A stretch of 44,927 nt of DNA from Amycolatopsis vastitatis (GTDB lineage: Bacteria; Actinomycetota; Actinomycetes; Mycobacteriales; Pseudonocardiaceae): positions 1-44,927 of the forward strand of contig NZ_NMUL01000044.1 of NCBI RefSeq assembly GCF_002234595.1, written 5' to 3'. The first letter of the stretch is position 1. Each line of letters starts with the position of its first letter. Made by a program: the position numbers and the translations under genes. Below are positions 7,258 to 15,467 of the stretch, piece after piece. The notes below the pieces were generated by a model that worked only from the letters and a program-made list of their open reading frames with translations, was not told the DNA's origin and did no database searches.

Positions 7258-9048
7258 ATGACTTCCGCGACCAGACCCCGGCCGACGCTCGCCGAACCGG
7301 CCACCGACGCCGACGAGCCGGTCCCGCTGCGGCGGATCGCCGGCCTGTTCCGCCCGCACCGCGGGCCCATGACCGCACTGTTCACGCTGATCGTCCTGCA
7401 GGCCGGCCTCGGCGTCGTCTCGCCGTTCCTGCTGCGCGAGATCCTCGACGACGCCCTGCCCCACCGGAACACGCTGCTGATCAGCCTGCTGGCCGCCGGG
7501 ATGATCGTCTGCTCGGTCGGCAGCGGTTCCCTCGGCGTCGCCACGACCGGGCTGTCCAACACCATCGGGCAGCGCGTCATGAACGAGCTGCGCGTCTCGG
7601 TCTACGGCCACCTGCAGCGGATGTCGCTCGGCTTCTTCACGCGGACGAAGAGCGGCGAAGTGCTCTCGCGGGTCTTCAACGACATCGGCGGCGTCGACAA
7701 CGTGATCACCACGACCGCCGGGTCGGTGGTGCAGAACGCGACCACGACGATCGCCATCGCGACCGCGCTGATCCTGCTCGACTGGCAGCTCGCGGCGCTC
7801 TCGCTGGTCGTCGTCCCGCTGTTCCTGCTGTTCACGCTGCGGCTGGGCAAGAAACGGCGGAACCTGGCCCGCGGCCGGACCCGCCGGATGGCCCGGCTGA
7901 CGACGATGGTCGAGGAGTCGTTGTCGGTCACCGGCGTCCTGCTCGCCAAGACGATGGGCAACGAACGCGCGATGCGCGAGCGCTTCGGCGCGGAGTCGCG
8001 GGAGATAGCGTCGCTGGAACGGGCCGCCGCGCTGGCGGGACGCTGGCAGACCGCGTCGCGGGCGATGAGCCTCACCGTGATCCCGGCGCTGGTCTACTGG
8101 ATCGCCGGGCTGGCGCTCGCCGGCGGCGCGTCGCCGATCTCGCTCGGCACCGTGGTGGCGTTCACCAGCATGCTGAACCGGCTGGTCGCCCCGGCCAGCG
8201 CGATGCAGACGATCGGGCAGAACGTGGCGACGTCGAAGGCGCTGTTCGGCCGCATCTTCGAGGTGCTCGACCTGCCGGTGGAGATCGCCGACAAGCCGGG
8301 GGCGGCCGAACTGGTGGTGCGCCGCGGCGACGTCTCGATGCGGGGCGTTTGCTTCCGCTACGACGAGAACGGTCCGCTGACGCTGCAGGACATCGACCTC
8401 GACGTCCCCGCCGGGACGACCACGGCGCTCGTCGGCTCGACCGGCTCGGGCAAGACGACGCTCGCGTACCTGGTGGCACGGCTGTACGAGGTCAGCGAAG
8501 GATCGGTGAAGATCGACGACGTCGACGTCCGGGACGTCACCCTGGAATCGCTCGCCGCCGGCGTCGGGATGGTGTCGCAGGAGACGTACCTCTTCCACGA
8601 CACCGTCCGGGAGAACCTGCGGTTCGCGAAGCCGGACGCGACCGACGAGGAGATCGAGCAGGCCGCGAAGGCCGCGCACATCCACGACACCCTGGCCGGG
8701 CTGCCCGAGGGCTACGACACCGTCGTCGGCCAGCGCGGCTACCGGTTCTCCGGCGGCGAGAAGCAGCGGATGGCGATCGCGCGGATCCTGCTGCGCAACC
8801 CGCCGGTGCTCATCCTCGACGAAGCGACCAGCGCGCTCGACACGCGGACGGAACGCTCGGTCCAGGCCGAGCTCGACCGGCTCGCCGCGGGCCGCACGAC
8901 GCTGACGATCGCGCACCGGCTGTCCACTGTGGAGCACGCGGACCAGATCGTGGTGCTGCACGAGGGCCGGATCGCCGAGCGCGGGACGCACGAGGAGCTG
9001 CTGGCGCGCGACGGGCGCTATGCCCGGCTGGTCCGCGGAACCGCCTAA
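7258..9048 (+). CDS. ABC exporter, fused membrane and ATPase domains
   Basis: The 596-residue half-transporter has six predicted helices in its N-terminal half, followed by an ATPase domain. The ATPase carries Walker A GSTGSGKTT (near residues 393-401), a Q-loop VSQETYLF, the signature FSGGEKQR (near 498), Walker B VLILDEATS and the H-loop IAHRLS. This layout is that of homodimeric or heterodimeric multidrug and lipid exporters (MsbA/LmrA/BmrA class). ATG 7258 was chosen; an upstream GTG at 7222 is in frame, and neither start has a clear ribosome site. A MarR gene follows after 10 nt, so regulated drug or toxin efflux is the likely role. The substrate cannot be read from the sequence. Confidence 0.92.
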   Translation: MTSATRPRPTLAEPATDADEPVPLRRIAGLFRPHRGPMTALFTLIVLQAGLGVVSPFLLREILDDALPHRNTLLISLLAAGMIVCSVGSGSLGVATTGLSNTIGQRVMNELRVSVYGHLQRMSLGFFTRTKSGEVLSRVFNDIGGVDNVITTTAGSVVQNATTTIAIATALILLDWQLAALSLVVVPLFLLFTLRLGKKRRNLARGRTRRMARLTTMVEESLSVTGVLLAKTMGNERAMRERFGAESREIASLERAAALAGRWQTASRAMSLTVIPALVYWIAGLALAGGASPISLGTVVAFTSMLNRLVAPASAMQTIGQNVATSKALFGRIFEVLDLPVEIADKPGAAELVVRRGDVSMRGVCFRYDENGPLTLQDIDLDVPAGTTTALVGSTGSGKTTLAYLVARLYEVSEGSVKIDDVDVRDVTLESLAAGVGMVSQETYLFHDTVRENLRFAKPDATDEEIEQAAKAAHIHDTLAGLPEGYDTVVGQRGYRFSGGEKQRMAIARILLRNPPVLILDEATSALDTRTERSVQAELDRLAAGRTTLTIAHRLSTVEHADQIVVLHEGRIAERGTHEELLARDGRYARLVRGTA

Positions 9049-9058
9049 TCTGGGCGCC

Positions 9059-9520
9059 ATGCACCCCGAACCCGACGCCGCACCGGTCAGCGCGGACCCC
9101 GAGCTGGCCGACCTGGCCCGGCGGGTGCGCGAAGGCGTCGGGCGGCTGAACTGGCGGATGCGCGCCGAGGCCGACCAGGGCAACCCCGGCCCGGCGGTGC
9201 TCGCGGTGCTGAGCCGGCTCTACCGGGCGGGCACGCAGACGCCGACCGAGCTGGCCGCAGCGGAACGGCTGCAGCCGCAGTCGCTGACGCGGATCCTGGC
9301 GTCGCTCACCGGGCGCGGGCTGGTCACGCGCACGCCCGACCCCGGCGACGGGCGCCGCTCGCGGGTCAGCATCACCCCCGAAGGCCGGGCGGTGCTGCGC
9401 GAATACAGCGTCCAGCGCGAACGCTGGCTGGCGGGTTCGCTGGAGTCGGCGCTCTCGCCGACCGAGCGGCAGCTGCTCAGGCTGGCCGCCGACCTGCTGA
9501 TCCGGGTCGCGGACGCCTGA
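9059..9520 (+). CDS. MarR family transcriptional regulator
   Basis: The 153-residue protein has the MarR winged helix: TPTELAAAERLQPQSLTRILASLTGRGLV is the HTH region, followed by the wing TRTPDPGDGRRSRVSITPEG with its characteristic DxRxxxxxLT-like pattern. The flanking helices would form the dimer interface. It lies 10 nt after the ABC exporter and probably controls it. TAATCT overlaps the exporter's stop codon and lies exactly 7 nt before this ATG, so the gene may also have its own leaderless promoter. A phenolic or drug-like ligand would be usual for the family. Confidence 0.9.
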   Translation: MHPEPDAAPVSADPELADLARRVREGVGRLNWRMRAEADQGNPGPAVLAVLSRLYRAGTQTPTELAAAERLQPQSLTRILASLTGRGLVTRTPDPGDGRRSRVSITPEGRAVLREYSVQRERWLAGSLESALSPTERQLLRLAADLLIRVADA

Positions 9521-9535
9521 ACCCGGGCCGCCGAT

Positions 9536-9588
9536 GTCATGAACGAGTCGTTCACCCCGTCCGACGACAGGAACGAGTCGTTCATGAC
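9536..9588. repeat. Nested palindromic intergenic repeat, copy 1
   Basis: Two copies of the 13-15 nt dyad TGAACGAGTCGTTCA (9540-9554; and GAACGAGTCGTTC at 9571-9583) are arranged as inverted arms. The 18-nt segments 9536-9553 and 9571-9588 are complementary apart from the central base. The spacer ends in GACGACAG, which is shared with copy 3. The repeat sits after the MarR gene in a convergent gap. See copies at 16793 and 44890. Confidence 0.85.
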
Positions 9589-9600
9589 GTCCAGCCGGCC

Positions 9601-9646
9601 TGAAGGCTGCCGCGGAGACCCCTCGATCCCTCCGCGGCAGCCTTCA
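9601..9646. terminator. Strong bidirectional hairpin
   Basis: A perfect 17-bp stem (9601-9617 with 9630-9646, arm sequence TGAAGGCTGCCGCGGAG) encloses a 12-nt loop. It lies between the MarR gene and the convergent Ku gene. No T-tract follows, which is normal for high-GC actinobacterial terminators. Confidence 0.65.
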
Positions 9647-9875
9647 AGACGTCCCTCCCGCACCACCTCCCCGTGGTGCGGTACGGGTTCCGGAACGGGC
9701 CGCTCCTCCTCCGGCCCGCCCCGGAACCCTGGTGCCTGGACGGCTCACCTCCCCAGGGGCCGTCCGGACTTCCCCCCTCACCAGCGATCCGGTACTCGCT
9801 GGCGAAACGAAGTCTGCCGCGCCGGGTACTCCGGCAGCAGTGGGAGAACCCTCAATTACCCGTGGGTAGTAATAC

Positions 9876-10757
9876 TCAGCCGGAGGTCTTCGTACGCCCG
9901 CGACCGCGCGTCGCGGCCCGCTTCGCCGTCGTACGCGCCTTCGCCGCCCTCGACGCGGCAGCCTTGGCCTTCGCGACGGACGCGTTGCGCGCGTCCTCGG
10001 CCTCGGAGGCGCTCTCCTGCAACGCCGCCAGCAGCCGGGTGACGCCTTCGGTCTGCTCGGCGGCCGTCGGCTGGACGACCTCTTCGCCGTCGATCTTCGC
10101 CTGGACCAGCGCCTCGAAGGCTTCGCGGTACCGGTCGGGGTAGCGGCCGGGGTCGAACTCGCCGGTCAGCTCCTCGACGAGGTTCACCGCCCGGCGCAGC
10201 TCCCCCGGCCGGATGTCGACGTCGGCGTGCCGGAACGGGAAGTCCGGCGTGCGCACCTCGTCCGGCCACAGCATCGTCTCCAGCACGAGCACCTGGTCGC
10301 GGACGCGCAACGCGCCCAGCGTCTCGCGGCGGCGCAGCGCGACGGTGACCAGCGCGATCCGCCCCGACTGCTGGAGGGCCTCGCTGAAGAGCACGTACGG
10401 CTTCGTGCCCGCCGGCTCGGGTTCGAGGTAGTAGCTCCTCGCGAACCAGATCGGGTCGACGTCGGCGAGCGGCGCGAACCCGCGGATGGCGATCGTGCGG
10501 CCCGGCATCGGGAGCGACGCCAGCTCGTGGTCGGACAGCAGGACGACGTCGCCGCCGGGAACGGGGTAGCCGCGGACCATCTCCCCCGGCGGCACCTCGG
10601 CGCCGTCGACCTCGCACACGCGCTTCACCCGGACGCGGCCGCCGTCGGTTTCGTGCACCTGGTGCAGCGGGAGCTCCCGCTCCTCGGTCGCGCTGTACGC
10701 CTTCACCGGAATGGCGTAACTGCCGAACCCGATCGTGCCCGTCCACACCGCTCGCAT
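9876..10757 (-). CDS. ku: Non-homologous end-joining protein Ku
   Basis: Prokaryotic Ku forms a homodimeric ring on DNA ends and recruits LigD for end joining. The 293-residue protein starts with the family signature MRAVWTGTIGFGSYAIPVKAY. It continues through RVCEVDGAEVPP, PIWFARSYYLEPE, TLGALRVRDQVLVLETMLWPDEVR and the bridge segment FDPGRYPDRYREAFEALVQAK. The C-terminus is an Ala/Lys/Arg-rich basic tail of about 40 residues, of the kind that binds DNA in actinobacterial Ku. ATG 10757 follows GGAGG by 8 nt; a GTG three codons upstream overlaps that site and was rejected. No ligD is linked here. Confidence 0.95.
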   Translation of the reverse strand: MRAVWTGTIGFGSYAIPVKAYSATEERELPLHQVHETDGGRVRVKRVCEVDGAEVPPGEMVRGYPVPGGDVVLLSDHELASLPMPGRTIAIRGFAPLADVDPIWFARSYYLEPEPAGTKPYVLFSEALQQSGRIALVTVALRRRETLGALRVRDQVLVLETMLWPDEVRTPDFPFRHADVDIRPGELRRAVNLVEELTGEFDPGRYPDRYREAFEALVQAKIDGEEVVQPTAAEQTEGVTRLLAALQESASEAEDARNASVAKAKAAASRAAKARTTAKRAATRGRGRTKTSG

Positions 10758-10809
10758 CCGCGCCACCTCCGCAGCTCCAGGCTAGACAGGCGGCCGCGCG
10801 GACCGACAG

Positions 10810-11172
10810 CTACAAACGGGTGTCAGGCGCGACGGATTCGCTCACACATTCGAACGACGGGGTGACCTCGTCGAGCGCCTCCGCCGAACAGCGGGAGGCG
10901 ATGGCCGCCGCGCGGAGCACCTCCTTGACCACCTGGACGTCCAGCGCCGGGGCCGCGGCGAGCGCGTCCGAACCGCCTTCGACGCGGGCGACGAGGCCGG
11001 CGAGCGCGTGCGAGATGGCTTCCTGGCCGGCGACGAGCTGGGCGACGACGTCGGTGAGCTCGGCGGTCGTGGCGCCCGGGCCGCCGCAGCGCAGGCCCGC
11101 GGCGAGCTCCTCGGCGCAGGTCCGCAGGTGGGTGGCGACCACCGTCGGCGGCAGCGTCAGCCGGTCTTGCAT
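10810..11172 (-). CDS. Hypothetical protein, 120 residues
   Basis: I do not recognise this protein. It begins MQDRLTLPPTVVATHLRTCAEEL after a very good ribosome site (AGGGGGAG, 3 nt before ATG). The rest is mostly helical, Ala/Val-rich and free of membrane segments, with one AELTDVVAQLVAGQEAISHAL amphipathic helix. It looks like a small four-helix protein. It is divergent from the TetR gene at 11289 and lies upstream of, and codirectional with, ku. An upstream in-frame start exists at 11247, but the ribosome site favours 11172. Confidence 0.65.
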   Translation of the reverse strand: MQDRLTLPPTVVATHLRTCAEELAAGLRCGGPGATTAELTDVVAQLVAGQEAISHALAGLVARVEGGSDALAAAPALDVQVVKEVLRAAAIASRCSAEALDEVTPSFECVSESVAPDTRL

Positions 11173-11251
11173 CGCTCCCCCTCGCGGTCGGAGCAGCCAT
11201 AGTGCCACCGCACGCGCCGTCACCGGACACGACACACCGCCGCTCACATAT

Positions 11252-11288
11252 TTGACCGATCGTTCTCGATAAGCCTAGGGTTTCGATC
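11252..11288 (+). promoter_or_regulatory. Promoter and TetR operator for the 11289 regulator
   Basis: TTGACC (11252-11257), an 18-nt spacer and TAGGGT (11276-11281) form a good sigma-70-type promoter whose start point would coincide with the ATG at 11289 (7 nt after the -10). The near-palindrome GACCGATCGTTC (11254-11265) overlaps the -35 and resembles TetR-family operators of the GAnCGATCGnTC type. Autorepression is inferred. Confidence 0.6.
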
Positions 11289-11876
11289 ATGTCCCGGGTC
11301 AAGGAGTTCGACGTCGGCGAAGCCTGCGACGGCGCCCTCGCGCTCTTCCGGCGCCAGGGGTACGAGGCGACGTCGGTCAGCGACCTCGTCACGCACCTGG
11401 GGGTCGCCAAGGCCAGCCTGTATGCCACCTTCGGCACGAAGCACGACCTCTACGTGGCGGCCTTGAAGCGCTACGCGGAGCGAGCCGACGCACGGGTGGT
11501 GGCGCAGTTGTCGGAGCCGGGGTCCGGCGTGGCCGCGGTGCGCCGGCTCTTCGACGGCTACGTGGCGGAAATCCTCGGCGACGAAACGAGGATGGGCTGC
11601 TTCGTCGTCAACGCGGCGATCGAGCTGCTGCCCCACGACCCCGAGGTCGCCCGGCTGGTGGAGCGCAGCTGGGACACCCTCGAGGTCGCCCTGACCATGG
11701 CGCTGGAACGCGCCAGGGCCGAGGGTGAACTCCGCGACGGGAGCGACCCGGCGACGCTGGCACGGTTCCTGCTCACCGTGCTCCAGGGACTGCGCGTCCT
11801 GGGCAAGGGCGCCGACGCGGCGGACCGGGTGCACGCGGCCGTCTCCGAGGCCATGCGCGTCCTTATTCGAGAATGA
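11289..11876 (+). CDS. TetR family transcriptional regulator
   Basis: The 195-residue protein has an N-terminal TetR DNA-binding domain with GALALFRRQGYEATSVSDLV, then HLGVAKASLYATFGTKHDLY as the recognition region. The all-helical ligand domain resembles the YxaF/LmrA-AcrR type (GCFVVNAAIELLPHDPEV). It starts directly at a leaderless promoter with an overlapping operator. An SDR oxidoreductase follows after 23 nt and is the likely target. The ligand is unknown. Confidence 0.92.
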   Translation: MSRVKEFDVGEACDGALALFRRQGYEATSVSDLVTHLGVAKASLYATFGTKHDLYVAALKRYAERADARVVAQLSEPGSGVAAVRRLFDGYVAEILGDETRMGCFVVNAAIELLPHDPEVARLVERSWDTLEVALTMALERARAEGELRDGSDPATLARFLLTVLQGLRVLGKGADAADRVHAAVSEAMRVLIRE

Positions 11877-11899
11877 TCAGACCAGAAAGAAGGTCACTC

Positions 11900-12652
11900 A
11901 TGGGGGTCAGGTTCACCGGCAAGGTCGTCCTCGTGACGGGCGGCGGCTCGGGCATCGGACGGGCGACGGCGCGGGCGTTCGCGGCCGAAGGCGCGACGGT
12001 GGTCGTCGCCGGGCGGAACGAGCAGCGGCTCGCGTCGGCGGTGAAGGAGATCGGCGGCGACGCGAGCGCGGTGACCGTCGACGTGACCGACTCCGCCGAC
12101 GTCGCCCGGATGGTGGAGACGATCGTCGCGCGGCACGGCGGACTGCACGTCGCGTTCAACAACGCGGGCATCCTCGGCGAGCCGGCGCCGGCCGCGGACC
12201 TGCGCGAGGACGTCTTCGACGCGGTCATCGCGACGAACCTCACCGGCACGTGGCTGTGCCTGAAACACGAGGTCGCGCACATGCGGGCGCACGGCGGCGG
12301 CGCGATCGTCAACATGGCGTCGAACATCGGCGCGCACCGCAGGCGGCCGGACCTGGCGGCCTACGCGGCCTCGAAGGCGGCGGTGACCGCGCTGACCAAG
12401 GCGGCGGCGCTCGACCACATCGCCGAGGGCGTCCGCATCAACGCCGTCAGCCCGGGCGCGACCGACACGGACATGTCTCGCCGGCCCGGCGAGACGGACG
12501 CGGACCGGGCCGCGCGGCTCAAGGACGCGATCCCGCTGGGCCGGGTGGGCGCCACCGCCGAAGTCGCCGCCGCCGTGCTGTGGCTGGCTTCGGACGAAGC
12601 GGCCTTCACCGTGGGGCACGACCTGGTGGTCGACGGCGGCGCGACCGCCTGA
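11900..12652 (+). CDS. SDR family NAD(P)-dependent oxidoreductase
   Basis: The 250-residue classical short-chain dehydrogenase has the cofactor motif TGGGSGIG (near residues 13-20), NNAG in strand 4, a catalytic Ser in NMASNIG and the YAASK active site (Tyr/Lys). The terminal LWLASDEAAFTVGHDLVVDGG is usual for FabG-like members. The ATG follows AGAAGG. Codirectional with and 23 nt after the TetR gene, it is probably de-repressed by that regulator's ligand. The substrate cannot be assigned. Confidence 0.93.
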   Translation: MGVRFTGKVVLVTGGGSGIGRATARAFAAEGATVVVAGRNEQRLASAVKEIGGDASAVTVDVTDSADVARMVETIVARHGGLHVAFNNAGILGEPAPAADLREDVFDAVIATNLTGTWLCLKHEVAHMRAHGGGAIVNMASNIGAHRRRPDLAAYAASKAAVTALTKAAALDHIAEGVRINAVSPGATDTDMSRRPGETDADRAARLKDAIPLGRVGATAEVAAAVLWLASDEAAFTVGHDLVVDGGATA

Positions 12653-12751
12653 GCGGCCCCACCCGGCACTTTCCGGCGGGTCAACAGCCGATCGCGGGTT
12701 CAGGAATCACGGTTGCGCATGGCCGCCCCCTCTCGATCCGGCGCCGTTTTG

Positions 12752-12781
12752 CTGACCGGAGGCCCGGCGGTCGACTATTCT
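12752..12781 (+). promoter_or_regulatory. Candidate promoter of the diguanylate cyclase
   Basis: CTGACC (12752-12757), an 18-nt spacer and TATTCT (12776-12781) fit a vegetative promoter that would give a leader of about 23 nt to the ATG at 12811. The 158-nt gap before the cyclase gene shows no other clear signal apart from an imperfect ACCCG/CGGGT hairpin near 12660-12680. Confidence 0.4.
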
Positions 12782-12810
12782 TCTGGTCGACCTTCGGGAT
12801 CCGTCCGGGC

Positions 12811-14139
12811 ATGCGGGGGCGCAGTGCGGTGAGTATGGGCAACGGTTCCGCGGCCGGCCAATCCCGTCGGCGGCTCCCTGCTCCGTTCAGGCTGCGCGAG
12901 TGGACGCTGTGGCGCCAGCGCCGTTCCCTGATCGCCTACTGCTTCCTCGTCGAAAGCGTCGCGGCGACCGCCACGGTGGCGACGTCGATCACGGACCCGC
13001 CGGTGCCGCGCGACCTCGTGCTCCTCGGCTTGCTGGTGGCGCTGGGCATCGCGCAGGCCGAGCTGGGCCGCAAGGTCGAGCGGATGCGCCGGCGCGTCCA
13101 CGGCCCGCCGTACATCAACATGACGTCGGTGTGGACGTTCGCCGGGGTGTTGCTGCTGCCCCCGGCGCTCGTCGCCGTGCTCGTCGCCTTCCTCTACGCG
13201 CACCTGGCCGCCCGCAGCTGGTACCGGCTGCGTCAGGTACCGCCCTTCCGCACGATCCTCAACGCGACCCTGGTGGTCCTCACCTGCTATTCGGCGGCCT
13301 TCGTGCTCGCGCGGACCGGCGTCGGCGACATGGGGACCGCGCTGACGTCGGGCGTGCGTGGCGCCACGGCCGTCGCGCTGGCCGCGGTGACGTACTTCGT
13401 CGTCGCGGCGATCACGATCATCCCGGCGCTGACGATCACGACGCGCTCGGTGAAAGCGCTCTTCGGCGGCCTCGGCGACAACCTCCTCGAAGCCGCGACG
13501 CTCTGCCTGGGCATGCTCACGGCGCTCGCGCTGGCGACGCTGCCCGCGCTCGCCGTCGCGATCCTGCCGCCGCTGCTGGTGCTGCACCGCGCGGTGCTGA
13601 TCAAGCAGCTGGAGATCGCCGCGACGACCGACGAGAAGACCGGCCTGTTCAACACGACCGGGTGGCATCTGCTCGCTTCGCGCGAACTGGCGAGGGCGCA
13701 GCGCACCACGCGGAGCACGTTCGGCGTGCTGATGATCGACCTGGACCACTTCAAGCTGATCAACGACGAACACGGCCACCTGGCGGGCGACGAGGTGCTG
13801 CGCGCGGTCGCGGCGGCGATCAAGAGCGCGGTCCGCGACTACGACTCGGTCGGCCGCTTCGGCGGCGAGGAGTTCGTGGTCCTGCTCCCCGACATCGGCC
13901 CGGCGGCGGTGCTGGCGGTGGCCGAGCGCATCCGGTCGGCGATCGAGGTGCTGAAGGTGGAGTACTCCGACGGCCACGACATCCGCGTCATCGGCGGCCT
14001 CTCGGCTTCGATCGGGGTGGCGACCTACCCCGACGGCGGCACGGCCGTCGACCGCCTGCTGCAGGCCGCGGACCGGGCCCTGTACCGGGCCAAGGACGCG
14101 GGCCGCAACCAGGTGGTCGACGGCACGGCGACCGCCTGA
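12811..14139 (+). CDS. Membrane-bound diguanylate cyclase (GGDEF)
   Basis: The 442-residue protein makes cyclic di-GMP from GTP. The first 270 or so residues hold about six hydrophobic helices of an unnamed membrane sensor. The GGDEF domain starts at TTDEKTGLFN, continues with LMIDLDHFKLINDEHGHLAGDEVL, and has the active loop RFGGEEF (Gly351-Phe355). Five residues upstream lies RDYD (Arg342, Asp345), the RxxD product-inhibition site, so feedback control is expected. No EAL domain follows. Starts at 12829 (GTG) and 12835 (ATG) are also possible. It stands alone between an SDR gene and a TetR gene. Confidence 0.9.
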   Translation: MRGRSAVSMGNGSAAGQSRRRLPAPFRLREWTLWRQRRSLIAYCFLVESVAATATVATSITDPPVPRDLVLLGLLVALGIAQAELGRKVERMRRRVHGPPYINMTSVWTFAGVLLLPPALVAVLVAFLYAHLAARSWYRLRQVPPFRTILNATLVVLTCYSAAFVLARTGVGDMGTALTSGVRGATAVALAAVTYFVVAAITIIPALTITTRSVKALFGGLGDNLLEAATLCLGMLTALALATLPALAVAILPPLLVLHRAVLIKQLEIAATTDEKTGLFNTTGWHLLASRELARAQRTTRSTFGVLMIDLDHFKLINDEHGHLAGDEVLRAVAAAIKSAVRDYDSVGRFGGEEFVVLLPDIGPAAVLAVAERIRSAIEVLKVEYSDGHDIRVIGGLSASIGVATYPDGGTAVDRLLQAADRALYRAKDAGRNQVVDGTATA

Positions 14140-14170
14140 TCCCCCGGAAACCCGGCCTTGACCAGCACAC

Positions 14171-14215
14171 TTGTCGTTTTTGCTCGGCTGAGCTAAATTT
14201 TGCTCATGCGAGCAA
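14171..14215 (+). promoter_or_regulatory. Promoter with twin TetR operators over the start codon
   Basis: TTGTCG (14171-14176), a 17-nt spacer and TAAATT (14194-14199) place the start point at or next to ATG 14206. The perfect inverted repeat TTGCTC-ATGC-GAGCAA (14200-14215) contains the start codon in its spacer. A second copy, TTGCTC-GGCT-GAGCTA (14180-14195), lies exactly 20 bp upstream and overlaps the -10. This is a very strong case for autorepression by the encoded TetR protein. Confidence 0.75.
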
Positions 14216-14808
14216 GAACGTTCACCGAGTCCGGGCGGCGCGCCCAGATCGTCCGGGCGGCGATCGAGGTGATCGCCGAAGCCGGGTACGCCAAGGCGTC
14301 GTTCAGCCGGATCGCGAAGCACGCGGGCCTCTCGAGCACCGGGATGATCAGCTACCACTTCGCGGGCAAGGACGACTTGCTCAAGGCGTGCGTCACCGAG
14401 ATCGAAGAGGTCACCGGGGCGTTCATGCAGCCGCGCATCGACGCCGCCACCGGCCACGTCGCGCAGCTGCGCGCTTACGTCGAGGCGAACGTCGAACTCG
14501 TCGGCGAGCACCCTTCCGAAGTCCGGGCCCTGATCGACCTCGTGAAGAACGCGGGCTCGCAGAGCGCCGCCGTTAACGGACGGCTCGCGCTGTTCGAAGA
14601 GCACTTCCGCACCGGGCAGGCCGCCGGCGTCTTCGGCTCCTTCGACGCCCGGACCGCGGCACTCTCCTTCACCGCCGGGCTCGACGCCGTGGTCGCCACC
14701 GCGGCCGCGGCCGGGACCGGACCCGACGAGCTCGCGCGCCTCGGCCGCGAGCTCGCCGACCTGTACGTGCGGGCGACCGCACCCGAAACCGCTGGGGGAT
14801 CGCAATGA
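14206..14808 (+). CDS. TetR family regulator of the downstream membrane protein and monooxygenase
   Basis: The 200-residue protein has a TetR HTH in QIVRAAIEVIAEAGYAKASF, then SRIAKHAGLSSTGMISYHFAGKDDLL, and a helical C-terminal domain of the TetR_C_33/BetI-like style. ATG 14206 was chosen because the -10 TAAATT ends 6 nt before it; a TTG at 14200 is in frame but part of the operator. It overlaps the next gene by 4 nt (ATGA), and that gene overlaps the third by 8 nt, so the three form one autoregulated operon. Confidence 0.92.
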   Translation: MRARTFTESGRRAQIVRAAIEVIAEAGYAKASFSRIAKHAGLSSTGMISYHFAGKDDLLKACVTEIEEVTGAFMQPRIDAATGHVAQLRAYVEANVELVGEHPSEVRALIDLVKNAGSQSAAVNGRLALFEEHFRTGQAAGVFGSFDARTAALSFTAGLDAVVATAAAAGTGPDELARLGRELADLYVRATAPETAGGSQ

Positions 14809-15467
14809 TGATCGAAGCGAAGACCGGACCCGACGCCGGCCTGCGCCGGCTCGTCCGCGCCAACGTGCTCACCGTCCTGTTCGAGGTGGTCGTGCCGATG
14901 GCGTTGTTCTACGGCCTGCGCGCCGCCGGGGTGAGCCAGTGGTGGGCGCTGATGGCCGGTGTCGTGGTGGCCGCGCCGTACGTGGTGTGGACCGTCGTCC
15001 GCAACCGCCGGATCGACCTCGTCGCCCTGGTCACGCTGAGCGTCCTGGTGCTGTCGGTGGTGCTCGGCCTGCTCTCGGACGACCCGCGCACGCTGGTGAT
15101 CCGCGAAGGCTGGACCGCCGCGCTGGGTGGTGTCTTCGGCGCGTGGATGCTGGTTTCGGTGTTCGCCGGCAAGCCCGCGCAGCTGACGCTGGGCCGCACG
15201 ATCGCCGAGGTGAAGCGCGGCGCGGAGGGCGCGGACGCGTGGGCGGCCCGCTGGGACACCGACGCGCGGTTCCGCCGCGGCCTGCGGATCAACACGGCCG
15301 CTTGGGGCGGGGTGCTGCTGGCCGGCGCGGTGCTGCACATCGTGCTGGTCTACACGCTGCCCATCGACCTCATCGCACTGGTGACCAACGTGGCGTGGTT
15401 CGGCGCGCTGGCCGTCCTGATCGCCTGGCACGTGTGGTACATCCGCAAGGAGAACCTCGATGCCTGA
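14805..15467 (+). CDS. VC0807-type integral membrane protein
   Basis: The 220-residue protein has about six hydrophobic segments: one after the N-terminal RRLVRANVLT, a PYVVWTVVRNRRID pair, a VTLSVLVLSVVLGLLSDDPR hairpin, GGVFGAWMLVSVF, and two near the C-terminus. This pattern matches the VC0807-family membrane proteins, which lack a known function. In actinobacteria they often sit beside a TetR regulator, as here. It is translationally coupled on both sides. A helper role for the FAD monooxygenase (substrate uptake or product efflux) is conjecture. Confidence 0.75.
   Translation: MMIEAKTGPDAGLRRLVRANVLTVLFEVVVPMALFYGLRAAGVSQWWALMAGVVVAAPYVVWTVVRNRRIDLVALVTLSVLVLSVVLGLLSDDPRTLVIREGWTAALGGVFGAWMLVSVFAGKPAQLTLGRTIAEVKRGAEGADAWAARWDTDARFRRGLRINTAAWGGVLLAGAVLHIVLVYTLPIDLIALVTNVAWFGALAVLIAWHVWYIRKENLDA

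Larger units (their letters stand above)
9521..9875. other. Structured 355-bp intergenic region between convergent genes
   Basis: No coding frame is credible here. The region contains, in order, a nested palindromic repeat (9536-9588) and a 17-bp perfect hairpin (9601-9646). Next come a 9-bp stem (9658-9666 with 9673-9681, loop CTCCCC) and the palindrome GTTCCGGAAC near 9687-9696. A GGACGGC/GCCGTCC stem lies near 9738-9765, and a TACCC-GT-GGGTA repeat (9857-9868) sits beside the Ku stop codon. This is an unusual density of hairpins for one gap. Bidirectional termination is the simplest role. Confidence 0.6.

Noticed and set aside
11725..14139. An 804-codon frame suggesting a fusion upstream of the GGDEF protein
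   Set aside because: The upstream part is the SDR gene read in the wrong frame. Membrane-domain sequence starts only near 12811.
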